DNA from: Arcuatula senhousia
Lineage: Eukaryota > Mollusca > Bivalvia > Mytilida > Mytilidae
Assembly (NCBI GenBank): GCA_963971305.1
Contig: OZ020311.1
Span: 7,316,001 to 7,380,000, forward strand
DNA: 64,000 bases
Reading direction: 5' to 3'
The position numbers and the translations under genes were made by a program. Shown piece after piece: positions 23,540 through 35,534 of this stretch (positions within the stretch are counted from its first letter, which is position 1; every line of letters begins with the position of its first letter). Below the pieces are notes generated by a model. That model worked only from the letters and a program-made list of their open reading frames with translations, was not told where the DNA came from and searched no databases.

Positions 23540-23790
23540 TTCTTGGTATTCCTGTTTCTTTTCTCATTAATTTGCCTCTCATTTGAGGATACTCCAGGAA
23601 GTTTGATCCTTTCTTTAAAAATACGTCTCATACGGTCTCTAAAAAGTTTTGAAAGCAGCCATTGGTGGATCAAAATCAAAATTATATCAAATGGAATAGT
23701 TTGTGATAGTGTTAATGAATTTTTGCTGTTTCTTGTTACTACCAGATCCAAAGATCCCAATGGAAGAGGAAGGTTTGAAAAAAGGATAGT
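23540..23790 (+). pseudogene. Fragment related to the Penelope-like element at 38-39.7 kb
   Basis: The segments AAAATACGTCTCATACG (about 23620) and CCAATGGAAGAGGAAGGTT (about 23757) match 38855 and 39500 in the decayed reverse transcriptase region. The intervening sequence differs. It is a short rearranged relic with no useful frame. Confidence 0.4.
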
Positions 23791-23849
23791 TTTAAGCTTG
23801 TTATTGCTTTCCCATTGGAATACATCTTTGAACTGCTCATATTATATCT

Positions 23850-26120
23850 AGATGCCTTACATTGACTACGGGGTTAAATTGGAATGTATTCAATGTAGTC
23901 GCACATTTAGAAACTGCGAGCTCGAGGGAAACTGACAAGCTGCGGGTCTGAAGCTCTGATGTTCCTATTGCTATTATTGAATTATGTACGGACGGTCTGC
24001 AAAGTAAAGAAAAAAAGTAAAAGGACCATATAGAGCCACGGAAACTCAGCTAGAGAAACACATGCAATAATTTATGAAAGGATATGGAGTAAATGAACAT
24101 GAGACCACAACACAACTGCACTTAATTTTTATGAGCTGTATGGTCATTTCGGAAAACTATTCCTCATCAGTAACACTAGAACACAAACAAAGGAAATCCA
24201 CAATTTAAAAGATGTTCAAAATGCATAAAACCAAACGAAATCCAAATATATATAGATAAGGGCAAAGCTACATGAGTTGTCCCCAAATGCAGTATAATGA
24301 TAAATCTTTGTTAGAATCACAGATTTCGTGAAAGTGAATTTATGCTAAAACATAGACATGTATACAAGATATTTTGAAATACACGTCTATGGCTAAAATT
24401 ATAAAATAAAGCGAAAATCTGTCGTCCAATCTATCAATTTGTAGTGAAAATGAATCAAATGTCTTCAAAGGAAATAAACCATTATAAAAATATAAAGACA
24501 GGAAAAAGTTTTCATTGCAGCGTTAAGCTTATTAAATCCCTTCAAAATATCAATACATGGTATCAAAGATCATAAAACTTAAGTGTTATTACGATTTAAA
24601 GCTTATTAAACATACAACAGATCAAGCTGATAATCACTTTGTCACATGCCTGGGTGTTTTGTTTACAAGTTAGCATGGTTGATAGCTTAACAATTAACTC
24701 GGTCTGCTAGAACAAAACATTGTAGGCAAAGAATAGGGGAGGCAGGAACAAAGAAGATACATCCAGAATAAATAGACGTATGTCTGACTGTAAAAAATTG
24801 AATTGATAAAAATCATATTATTACGTAATTTTTGTTTGGTTAAAGTTTTTTGTATTTTTTTCAAATGTTAATACAATTTCGTAACTAAAATATCCCTTTT
24901 ATATTTTTCATTACCCATTACTCGAATGACAGTTAATCAATGCACGTTGTTAATTATATCTTGTTGGAAACTAATTATTAAGTGCTCCCATTTATACCGT
25001 TACGTTGAACTGGTAATTTATTTTTTTAACTGGTTTAAACGATAATCCTATTCCAGTTGTGATTTAATCTCATATTTGTTATAATTGTTAATCTATTATT
25101 CAGATCAAATTTTATTACATTTTCCTATTGAATTAAACGGAATAGATGATACAAGTTTGTGTATATATATCCCGGTAAGTTACAATATCTGATCAATCAT
25201 TTTTCGTTAGTATTTGTTTTCACTTCTAATCCTTATCTCAAAAAAACAAGTATAAAGTAACACGTTTATATATTTACATGTATATACAATAAATGCATTT
25301 CGCTATAGAAATTGGAACAGGGAAATACGATGATTCAAAGGTCAGTTCACAGTAAATTTAGGAGCAGGGTCAGAGATGTTTTTGTTGTTAAAAAATGGGT
25401 AGGGATTTATATTTTTCTTTAAAAAGCCCTTTTCATTACAATAATTAGGAGGGACAAAGTGCATAGGGAATAACATAAAGTTAAATTTTATTCCTCTTCT
25501 ATGATTTTCAATGTAAGAGTTCGTTAGATTAGTGTAGGTCATATCTTCCATGTCCAAGTTTTTATCTCACTGCCTTAATCCTCGTCCTTCGTCCCCTCAT
25601 GATAGTCTCCCTCTGCGTTAGAATATAAGCTGACCATTTACATCTTCGCACCGAGTTGGACTCAAATTGCGCTTCTATTACTAAGCATCGATAAAAATGA
25701 CTAATATTTTTCGAACATTTTGCGTATGAATTAGTGCAGGAAAATGCAGCATCACCCTTTGTCAATTTTCATGTTAACAACCGTAAAAAGTAACTAACTG
25801 TTGTTAGATTTTATTTTAGTTTCATAATTGTTTCTATTGATTTGGATGAATGTTGTTCCATATCATGTTAAGCTTGTTGAAGACAGTTCTTGTACGACTT
25901 TGTTGAATGTCTTTGGTGAATTTAGCGAAGTTGTACGAAGGAGGGCAAAATTATGAATGATGCATGTAAGGTGATATTGTTTACCTTCGTCTAAATCCTC
26001 TTTTAGTGACTTGATTTGCTAACAGTTTTTCAGTGATAGTAGGTACTTGCCAATATTTACTCAATCCAGTCGACCAATCTTAAAAAGCTTGATATTGAGA
26101 ACACATGTTTAACATCAGAT
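23850..26120. other. Long stretch without recognised features
   Basis: AT-rich intergenic DNA. Small open frames on the minus strand at 25342-25557 and 25562-25765 have no recognisable domain and no neighbours in support. Confidence 0.45.
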
Positions 26121-26129
26121 TCAATGGTT

Positions 26130-27130
26130 TTTATACGACTGCAAAAAAATTGCGGACGTATAATGGTATGATGCTGTCGTCGTCGTTGTCGTCGTAGGCG
26201 TCGTTGTCGTCGTCGTTGTCTGTTAACTTTAGTGTATACACGATAACTTTAGTTCTAGTAATCTGAATGCAATGAAATTTCACAATAATATTCCTTACTA
26301 TTATATTAAAGGATGGATGGGATTGATTTTGGGGGGTCCCACCTGTTTTGGTTTCGAAATTAGGGGCCAAAAATGTTACTTTTATGTTTGTTGCCACGAT
26401 AACTTTAGTTCTAGTCATCCTATTGCTTTGTGCTTTGGCATTAATATTCCTTGACATAAAAGGGTGAATGGGATTCATTTTGGGGGTCCCCCTTTTTTGT
26501 TTCGAAATTAGGGGCCCAAAAGAGGCAAAAAATTCAAATATTTTATTGTTTCCACCATAACTTTGTTTCTATTAACTGGCTTATTGCTGTGAAATTTGTG
26601 AAGAATGTTTCTTACAAAAAAAAGAATGAACCTGATGAAATTTTGCGGGCCCCCCTTTTCCCCCTTATGTAATTAGGGACCAAAAGGGGCAAAAATCGAA
26701 ACTTTTATATTAGTGGTCCGATTTTGATTTTTTTGTATGTCTGTTCTTGTCAAATAGCAATGCAAAATTGAGAATCAATTTTTGCGACCCCCTTTTTTCC
26801 CCTTATTATGTAATGAGGGGCCAAAAGGGACCAAAATAGAAACTTTTTTACTTATGATCCGATTTTGAAAAAAAAAATGCATGTTTGTTCTTGTCAAATA
26901 GTGGATACAAAATTGAGAATTCATTTTTGCAACCCCCCTTTCCCCCTATTATGTAATTAGGGCCAAAATACAAATTTGTGGTCTAATTTTGATCTCCTTG
27001 CAAACAAATTAATTCCTTTTAAATTGTAAGTGGAGAGTCCACCAAAAGCTGCATGTGTCAAAAACCTTTGTCAGTCCACCATAGGCTGCATGTGTCCAGA
27101 GCAATTGACTATCCATATTGGGCCTAAAAC
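26130..27130 (+). repeat. TATACGAC-hairpin GTCGTC repeat
   Basis: The hairpin ATACGACTGCAA...TTGCGGACGTAT is followed by GTCGTCGTCGTTGTCGTCG. Repeated modules have ACCATAACTTT-TTCTA, GGGGCCAAAA and CCCCCTTTTTTCC. The tail has GTCCACC-TAGGCTGCATGTG. A related unit is inverted at 29470-30238 and another relic is at 41900-42490. Confidence 0.7.
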
Positions 27131-27206
27131 GTACAGGGTTCCGGGCAACATGTTGCGGTCGTATCATGCTGCGTTCGGCGAAGCTTTTTATTCAAAATTA
27201 ATACTT

Positions 27207-27485
27207 GGGCCTGGGTGACCCAGTGTTCTAAGGCGCTGGTTTAAATACTGCCCTTTTGGTCACTAACCGATCAGCTCTCAGATGGTGTTCGAGTCCGCTT
27301 ATAAATTACAAAAACGGGACTTCCCCACTTGAATGTGATTAGGTTTGTTAGTTACCTGCCCAAGCTCGGTGGGTTTTTTCCGGGTACTGCGGAATCCTCA
27401 CCATTAAAACTGACCGTCCTACATGGACACGGTGCGTCGACGAAGAGCTTATACACCAACACACCCAAACCCACCGACCCGCGCT
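27207..27485 (+). mobile_element. tRNA-Leu-derived SINE, diverged copy
   Basis: The head GGGCCTGGGTGACCCAGT and TCTAAGGCGCTGG, with GTGTTCGAGTCC as the B-box, resembles tRNA-Leu. The body has GGGACTTCCCCA, GTGATTAGGTTTGTTAGTTA and CCGGGTACTGCGG. It matches the copy at 61693-61975 throughout. Promoter boxes are decayed. Confidence 0.85.
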
Positions 27486-27990
27486 GCTTGGGAGTAAAGC
27501 AACAACTAACTGACTCAAAGATGGTAATCTGATTATATTTCTGAGATACCATATGATTTTTTTAATATATATAAACTATATTTCCTCAGTTATGAATATA
27601 GAAACGAGAAACAATATCACTTAAGATCACATATAAAACCAAATACCAATATACCGAGGATGATGTTCTTTTCTGCCTGCAATACTTGTTTTAGCAAAAT
27701 ATACCCCTTTCCTATGAGATGAAAGAAAATGTTTTATATTTCTCATCGAATTCTTTTTTATCCATTGCCGTGGTGATACTTTATGGCTGTACTTTCTGAT
27801 GATGGAAAGTTTTGTCCCAATTTTGTCTTCACTGTATAACGTTTTACAGCCTACACGATATGTAGCTGCTACTTCCTTATTTATTTGACATAACGAAGCA
27901 GGACCGCTTTTTGGTAACTAATTGGGCCCCATTAGTAAATTGTCTTGACCTGCTGTGCGATTTTTTATTGAAAGGTTTTTCTTTGCTTCC

Positions 27991-28598
27991 TATGGAAGCC
28001 CATTAGTGCCAAATAAGACTGAAACATTTTTATTTATCAGGAGACCGCCACTTAATAAATGGCTGCCGCCAGATAATTATCTGGCGGCCGCGACTTACTA
28101 TCTAGCGGCCGCCACTTATTATATGGCGACCGCCACTTATTAACTGGCGGCCGCCACTTAATTATCTGGCGGCCGCCACTTATTATATGGCGACCGCTAC
28201 ATAATTATATGGCGGCCGCCACTTATTATTTGGCGGCCGCTACATAATTTATCTGGCGGCCGCCACTTAATTTATCTCGCGGCCGCCATTTAATTAAGTG
28301 GCGGCCGCCAGAAAATTAAATGGCGGCCGCCAGATAAATAATGTAGCGGCCGCAAAATAATAAGTGGCGGCCGCCATATAATTATGTGGCGGTCGCCAGA
28401 TAATTAAGTGGCGGCCGCCAGATAAATTAAGTGGCGGCCGCCAGATAATAAGTGGCGGTCGCCATTTAATAAGTGGCGGCCGATAGATAGTAAGTCGCGG
28501 CCGCCAGATAATTATCTGGCGGCCGCCATTTATTAAGTGGCGGTCTACTGATAAAATAAAAATGTTTCAGTCTTATTTGGCACTAATGGGCTTCCATA
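27991..28598. mobile_element. Fold-back element of GGCGGCCGCC palindromes
   Basis: Inverted ends of about 45 bp start TATGGAAGCCCATTAG and continue GTGCCAAATAAGACTGAAAC; they are perfect or nearly so. The 6-bp direct repeat GCTTCC flanks the element at 27985-27990 and 28599-28604. The interior (about 28045-28545) consists of more than 20 GGCGGCCGCC-type palindromes (many contain GCGGCCGC) separated by AT spacers such as ACTTAATTATCT, and the whole reads as one long inverted repeat centred near 28290. It has no coding capacity. GC content contrasts sharply with the surrounding AT-rich DNA. Confidence 0.9.
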
Positions 28599-28604
28599 GC
28601 TTCC

Positions 28605-29060
28605 TTCGAACGTAGACAAATCATAAAGTATTGCAACACACTTATACTATCCATTACTGACTTGTATCGGTATAATCCAGACGTTTATGTCCTATTCAGT
28701 AGCTTGTTGTCGTTTTAAAGTGTTTTATAAACTAAATGCACGCAATAAAACACCATTAAATTCTTTGCATGACAATTTATTATATGCTGTATAAATCTTT
28801 AATATGAATTACCTTTTCTTCTTTGTTTGAATAACACTGTCAATTTATTTTTTAACTCTCCGGGTGGGCCATACTTAATCATTTATTTGCTTGATGAATA
28901 TGTGCGGCAAATGGGGCTAAACATTTTTTTTACTGCCCATAATATTTGATATGAGCATGCTGTCCCATTTCGTGGGATTAAAATAAAGGTCTGTCGCATA
29001 TCTATTCTCATTGGTCGACCCTTCGTTTCATTGACCCATACCTTCAATTTTGTATAAATT
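28605..29060. other. Short unannotated stretch
   Basis: No gene or repeat recognised between the fold-back element and the next repeat modules. Confidence 0.45.
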
Positions 29061-29430
29061 GTCATATTGAAGGGATTGATTTCAAATTTAATACGCGGCT
29101 TGAGCATGATGGGTTGGACCGTGCCTTCCCTTTCCCGGTCGGTTGCACATCTACTTCCTGTTTTCTGAGCCGGCTTGGGCTTTTTAAGGGTAAAAAATAG
29201 ACAATTTAACGTTACAGATTTCTCGGCTTTTACTGAAAGGATTCATTTCAAATTTGATACACAGCTTTATCATGTTGAGTTGTACCATTCCCTCTCCTAT
29301 CCAGGCCAATCGTGCACCTACCTCCTGTATTCTGAGCCGACAACTTTTCCTGACTTTTTAAAGGTCAAAAATAGACAATTTCTGAGCCATTATTCTTCAT
29401 TTTTGCAATTAAATCAATCCTAATCCAACC
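29060..29430 (+). repeat. Two modules of the family at 42600-43140
   Basis: GGGATTGATTTCAAATTT, GAGCATGATG-GTTG, CTTCCTGTTTTCTGAGCCG and AAAAATAGACAATTT occur twice with about 175 bp spacing, as in the longer array at 42600-43140. Confidence 0.65.
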
Positions 29431-29469
29431 AATTCTGTATAGAGTTCATTACAAACAAGACCAATCGAT

Positions 29470-30238
29470 GTCTGGCCCTGCGTCGCACGGCAAAGCATTG
29501 AACCATGTACATTTTAGGCCCAATATGGACAGTAATTAGTTTTGGACACTTGCATCCTATGGTGGACTGACAAAGCATATTTGTCACATGCAACCCAATT
29601 TATAGACTGACAATGAATCCTTATATCTAAGAAGAATTTAAAAGAAGTTTCATGGTATTTGGTCGACCCGAACAAAAGTTATTAAGAAAACAAATATAAA
29701 ATTCGCTTTTTTGTCCCTTTTTGGGCCCCTTATTTCTAAACGAAGAAAGAGTGGACCCCAAAATCAGCCCATTCCTTCCCTTTGTAGTAAGTAACATAAC
29801 TGTAAAGTTTCATGGCCTTTGACCGACCAGAATAAAAGTTATTGTGAAAACAAATATAAAAGTCGCTTTTTTGGCCCTTTTTGGGCCCCTAATTTCTAAA
29901 CGGAAAAAGAGATGACCACCAAAATCAGCCCATTCCTTCCCTTTTGTAGTAAGTAACATTACTGTACAGTTTCATAGAATTTGGTCGTTATTGTGGAAAC
30001 AAATAAAAAATGTGCTTTTTTTGCCACTTTTGGACCCATAATTTCAAAATGAAATATATAAAATGATCCCATCTTCATTATATCTGTAATCACTATGTAA
30101 AATTTCAGAAAGATCTCGTACGTGTTTGGTTTTTGAGATTCAGATTACTCAAGACAGGCACCTCATTAAGCGACGGACGGACGGACGGACGCGGTGACCC
30201 AACTACTAGACCTGCTTTCGCCTTCGGCGACGCAGGTA
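29470..30238 (-). repeat. Hairpin-headed GTCCGTC repeat, minus orientation
   Basis: Read on the minus strand it opens at 30236 with the hairpin ACCTGCGTCGCC GAA GGCGAAAGCAGGT, then GTCCGTCCGTCCGTCCG. Modules follow with GGGCCAAAAAAGCGA and AACTTT-TTCTGGTCG. The far end has CCACCATAGGATGCA. It shares modules with 26130-27130 in inverted orientation. Confidence 0.7.
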
Positions 30239-30239
30239 A

Positions 30240-31480
30240 AAAAAGCAGAGAATTGTTAGTTACTAGTTAGGTGCTTTGGTTGTTCACGAAGACAGTCTTT
30301 TACAACCATTGTGAAAAGACATTATTGGACAACCACTGATAAAACTTTTTAGAACTCGACGAATGTCAACTGGCGCCTACGCTTTCTTCTAATCGAGACT
30401 TCTCTTAAACAAGCACTAATGTATTATAGAATTATCTTCTAACTTGAAGTTGAAATTTCTCATCTGAGTCAAAAAGTAATTGTGCGGTGATTTTCGGTCG
30501 CTGCGTTTATAAGACAGAAATGACACACATAAGATAAATTTAACTTTGTGTTTTAAGCTTCTTGTCTGTGATCAAGTTGATACCGGGATGATGGGCTGAT
30601 ATGTTTTGAGGTGTCGGTATATCTGCTCAACTTCAGGTTTTCATATGTCCCTTTTAAGGTTTTTTATTGAGTATAAGATGATTTTCTATGAACTCTTTTT
30701 GGACACTAATACCATGGAAGTATTACTTCCATGCTAACACAAAGGTGTAAATAACCGACAGTAGTCGGAGAATAGACCGCAAAAATTCATTCTAAGTTGG
30801 AATAATTTGACATTCAGACGCTTGCATAGCCCACTAGTTTTGTTGTTGTTGTTTCTTCGAAAGCTATTCTAACTTCCTTTTCATTATTTAGATATCCTTA
30901 TTTCATTGTCTCCTTGTGTGTCATTACAATGGACGATTCAAACATTTCAATTGCTAGAGCAATTGAGATATGATATATAGAAGGAGCTCCTACAAGAGGG
31001 ACAACAAACGTTCAGACTGCGATACCGCTTTATTATTGATTAGTCGATAATTTTAACACCTCGGCAGGATTCGTGTCTTTGATATCCAGCGTTATACAGA
31101 AAAAATGGTTATTTTGAAGATAAAAATATTTTTAAAAAAAATTACCGTATTTACGAGGCGTTTTATGGTCCCGGTAGTAATAAAGTATCATTTCTTATTA
31201 ATTATATTGATCGCTGTTTGGTGGCTTCTAAACTGAACATAAATAAATCAAAGTTAAATCTGATGTAATTAAGAATTAAGTTTCCATGAGATAATACAAC
31301 ATTTAAAATCTCTTCTTATATCTATGAGCCGTCCTTAAAAAAAACTATTGAAAAAACAAATAAAAACAAATAAAAACAAAAACAAAACAAAACAAAAACG
31401 CCTAAGCTTAAGTGTTCTTGTATCCATAATTCTTTTCAAGATCGTTAATATATAAATCATTATAAAATGCATTTTTATCA
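30240..31480. other. Intergenic, with an (AAAAC)n-rich patch
   Basis: No gene recognised. 31345-31398 is a run of AAAC/AAAAC/AAAT units. Confidence 0.5.
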
Positions 31481-31637
31481 AACATAATTCATTCATTCAT
31501 AACTTTATTTCCTCTTATAGAGATTATATGTTAACATGATAAAGAGCTACAGTGCAACAACAAAATCAATAATTACAGTGCAAGGGTCAAGAATACAACA
31601 TTACACATACAGACAGCATGATACAGCATTTGTACAT

Positions 31638-31642
31638 TAAAA

Positions 31643-31688
<46 letters not shown>
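31638..31688. repeat. (AAAT)n microsatellite
   Basis: About 12 AAAT units in the 3' UTR of the LINE, between the ORF2 stop and the terminal repeats. Confidence 0.95.
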
Positions 31689-31689
<1 letters not shown>

Positions 31690-31712
31690 GTACTTTTTAA
31701 TACATATAGTTA

Positions 31713-34700
31713 TTAGTGATGGATATTTCCTGCGTTAGCCACCTCCATAGAGGATTTGAGAATGTTATAATGTCCAAGGGATTGAACGACATGTAGATGG
31801 CATAGTCTCATAAATTCATATGTATCAATGTCCGTAGACGAAACAAATTTTCCTAGGAGAATCAAGTAAAGAGTTGATTCGTCGTATTCGTTTAACTCAA
31901 TGAACAGTTCAAGGGGGAAATTTTCTATAACAATGTCCCAAAATAAATTCCTGTGAGATAACGTTGATTCACAATTGCAGCAAATGTGAGTAAAAATGTC
32001 TTGATATGGTCGGTCACAGAGAATGCATTGTCCAGCTATAGAGTCCGGTATTTCGGTGAGAAGTTTTGTAATCATGTAATAATTTTGTAAATCGTAGTGC
32101 GTTTTAGCCATTTTCCAAAAAGGAGCAATTTCGATATAGTTAATAACTTTAATAAATCTTTGAAAGTCGCTGTCAGAATGTGTACGTTCTCTCCAGCTTA
32201 GTTCTTGAAAGGTGTTCAACGAATTGTTCACAATTGCCTTCCATACAAGTTTGGACGGGAAACAACCAGAAAACAAAAAGTCTTTTAAAAATCCATGCAA
32301 ATCGTATGAAAGTAATATTCTAAATACATCAGGTACAAAGCCATAGTGAGAGCGGTTAGTGTCTGTTAAGAATGAGAAAAGACGGTTGAGAAAAATCTGC
32401 TTAGTTTTAAACGCATCACTTAAAGAAATCAGTTTTTGTAAAAGTAAAAGTTTTTTCTTCTCGATCGCTACAGAAATTGGATGTAGTCCCAACAACGCCT
32501 GGCACATATCTGACCTCGTTCTCATTTTCAAATCCAGTATTTGCTTAACAACAAGATGTTGGAATTTATTCAGAGCGGTATAGTCTGCAGGTTTCAAGTT
32601 CGTCCAAGCTTCGCATCCGTACAACACAGATGGTAGTACTACCGTATTGTAAAGTTTTAACAGGACAATCGGGTTTGTTGACTTGCATTTGAGTCTATTC
32701 AGGGCAAAGAAGCTATTGCGTCCTTTTCGAAAAGAATTTGCGGTGCGGTCGATTGATTTAAATGAGCTGTTCATTTGGACACCAAGATGTGTATACTCCT
32801 CTTCAATCGGTATATTGTCTCCACCTATACACCATTGATAGTCTGGTTTACGTATACGAGAACTCAATGAAAACATAACTATAGCGGACTTTTTCGCATT
32901 AAACCTAAATCGCCATTTAGACGCGTAATTGGCACAAACATCAAGCATATTCTGAAGCCCCGCAGGAGAAAGGCTAACGCAGCAAATATCATCTGCTAAA
33001 GCAGGACAGCAACTTATGACACTATAAACACTTGTATTGTTATAAAATTGTTCTAACTCGTATAACATTTGATCAATAAAAACTAAATATAACAGACCAG
33101 ACAGTACACCACCTTGTCTGATACCTTGTGATACACGAAAAAATACAGAGAGTGATTGATTAGCAATAACAGCACTAGATGTTTGATAATGCATATCATT
33201 AATAATGCACCAAAGTTTACCCTTCAGACCTAAGTTGAAAAGTTTGTACATTAACCCTATGCGCCATACAGAATCAAACGCTTGTTTACTATCAAGGAAG
33301 GCTACGTAAACTTTGCTTGACAATTCAATGTTATGATAAATTGTTTCGTGTAAATTAAAAGAAGCTGTCAAGCAGCCGAGGTGTTTCTGAAACCCCTGTT
33401 GTTGAGGGTTGACTGAAATTGTTACACGGTTTCTTAATACGGCTTCGAATAACTTCAACACTGCTGATAGTAAACTTACAGGTCTATAGCTTTCCGGGTT
33501 AACTTTACTTTTGACACCACCTTTATATATAGGTACTATTAAGCCGAGTTTCCAGGATTTTGGAATCTTTCCATGTTTAATTATACAGTTAAATAGACAA
33601 CACAAAGTTCTGATTAACGTTTCACCGCCAAATTTCAAGTGTTCATTTTGAATTCGATCGTATCCTGGAGCCTTCCTTAACTTAAGGTTGGAGATTGCAG
33701 TAGATAGTTCACCCTCAGTAATCACACCACCGGGTATCTCATCGTTGTCACATTTACAAGCATTGAGAATATCAGCATATTCCTTCTCTATATTTATCTT
33801 AAAGTGATTGTCAAACATATCACTCTCGCTTTCTGTGTATACTTCCTCGTAATACGACGCAAAAGCATTTGTAACACTTTCGGGATAATTACAAACTTTA
33901 TCTTTATAAATTATTTCTGGAAATGCTTTTGATTGTTTATTTGAAAAACGTTTTAAAGACTTCCAAAACATCCGTACATCAAGTTCGGCATCATGATTAA
34001 GTTCATCGAAACACTTTTGTTCATACTCCTCGCACGCAGACCTCTGTGTACGTCTAAATTCGTATTTTGCGCATTTGTAGTTTTTGTAACTTTCATATTC
34101 CATGCCACGCGGCCTACCCTCGGAGATCCACTTTCTCCTCATTGTCCGTTCTAATGTATGCGCTTCTTTAACCTCGTTCGTCCAGTACGGCTTGGTATGC
34201 GGATTGAAGTCATTTTTCTGAATATCACTGTCCGCGGTATTGTGTAAGATACTCACTAGGGAATCAAATGTAGTATCAATGTCGTTTTGATCACTTACTA
34301 TATCACGTATGAGTAGATTTAAAGGTTCTTCCAAACGTTTTTGGTATAAGGTAATTTGATTTTCTGAGATTTTATGCCACGATGGAAGTTTGTTACACTG
34401 ATTCAACACAATGTGCGGATCTCGGTCAATCTCTAATTTAACAAAAATTGGTAAATGGTCGGACGTGGAGCTAATAACTCCCTCATCAAGGATTTCGTAA
34501 CACCTCAGCTGCCTGAGAATGATTTCATCTACTAATATATAATCTAACATAGACTGTTTCGTAATAAAAGAATAATTAGGACCTTGGTGTTTGATTTTAC
34601 CTCCAGCATATAATAAATTATTTCTTGCAACAAAACTTGAAAGTTCATCCCCTTTTCGTAAGTTGGACACAAATTTATCTTTGTACAACAAGCTACCATT

Positions 34701-35169
34701 TAAATCACCACCGATGATAACATGACCATAGTCTTTGTAATATGTATATAATAAATCTAAAGTGTTTAATACAAGTTTATAGTCATCTATACTGTCATTA
34801 GAAGGCATATACACACCAAAAATAAACAATGAACCATAATTCAGATTTTTTAACTCAATACCCACAATTCTCTCAGAGTTAGTATCATTAATTTCACTAA
34901 TAGAGAACTGCATGGTTTCCCTATACAAAATACCGATACCCCCTTTACCATGGTAGGCTTTGTAACCAGGTGGTAGAGAATCTGTTTTTGCAACACAGCC
35001 ATACCCTCTTTCTAAGCTAAGTAAAAAATTTAATGAAGTTTCTTTAAGTTTATGTTCTGACACTAGGCATATATCACACTGAGTTACATTAATAAGCTTA
35101 CTGAGGCAGAGAGCAGAAGACATTTATAATGCCCCGTACATTCCAACATACAATACTTAAACTACTCAT
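31713..35169 (-). pseudogene. LINE ORF2: APE endonuclease + reverse transcriptase, frameshifted at its start
   Basis: An uninterrupted 1136-codon frame (35123 to 31713) covers the apurinic-type endonuclease (DICLVSEHKL, GGIGILYRE, VIIGGDLNG, SDHLPIFVKL). The reverse transcriptase follows (LRKAPGYDRIQNEHL, YRPVSLLSAVLKLFE, KQAFDSVWR, SQGIRQGGVLSG), with catalytic ALADD near residue 708. A C-terminal Cys/His knuckle is CILC...HICCNC. The conserved endonuclease start motif WNVRGI sits just upstream in another frame, after an ATG at 35169. One extra base near 35126 therefore separates it from the main frame. The catalytic RT core looks intact. Confidence 0.9.
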
Positions 35170-35225
35170 TATAGTAAAATTGTATATCACAAAATAAAAA
35201 AGTAATTGAAATTTAGTGTAAAGAT

Positions 35226-35510
35226 TCATGATTGGGTTTCACAGACGTTGCGATTCTCGGGTTCATAAGAGTTCTCAGATAGGCGGTGTTCCCATTCACG
35301 CTGGCTGACCCATTCGCAGCAAGTGACACCATGTGGCCAAAAGTTACGTTCGATTAAAATATCAGCGCATGTTTCGTCAATGTTCAACTTTGCAGAGAGA
35401 AATCGTTGTCGGTCCCGTTTATTAAAAATTTTAAGATATGTGACATGAACCTTTCTTTTTTCTAGGTATGCCAATATTCCTTGGCGCGTTGAATTCGAAT
35501 TGATTATCTA
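35226..35510 (-). CDS. LINE middle ORF (possible C-terminal part of ORF1)
   Basis: The frame contains QGILAYLEKRKVHVTYLKIF, SAKLNIDE and FWPHGVTCCEW and ends in a stop at 35226. The text looks like the C-terminal domain of ORF1 proteins of some invertebrate LINEs. It is in a different frame from ORF1 and separated from it by stop codons, so it is either a separate small ORF or ORF1 broken by indels. Confidence 0.6.
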
Positions 35511-35534
35511 ACGGTTTTACGACGTCTTCTTCGT

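Noticed and set aside
25342..25765. Two minus-strand open frames
   Set aside because: No recognisable motifs, no splice or poly(A) context, and amino acid composition like random AT-rich DNA.
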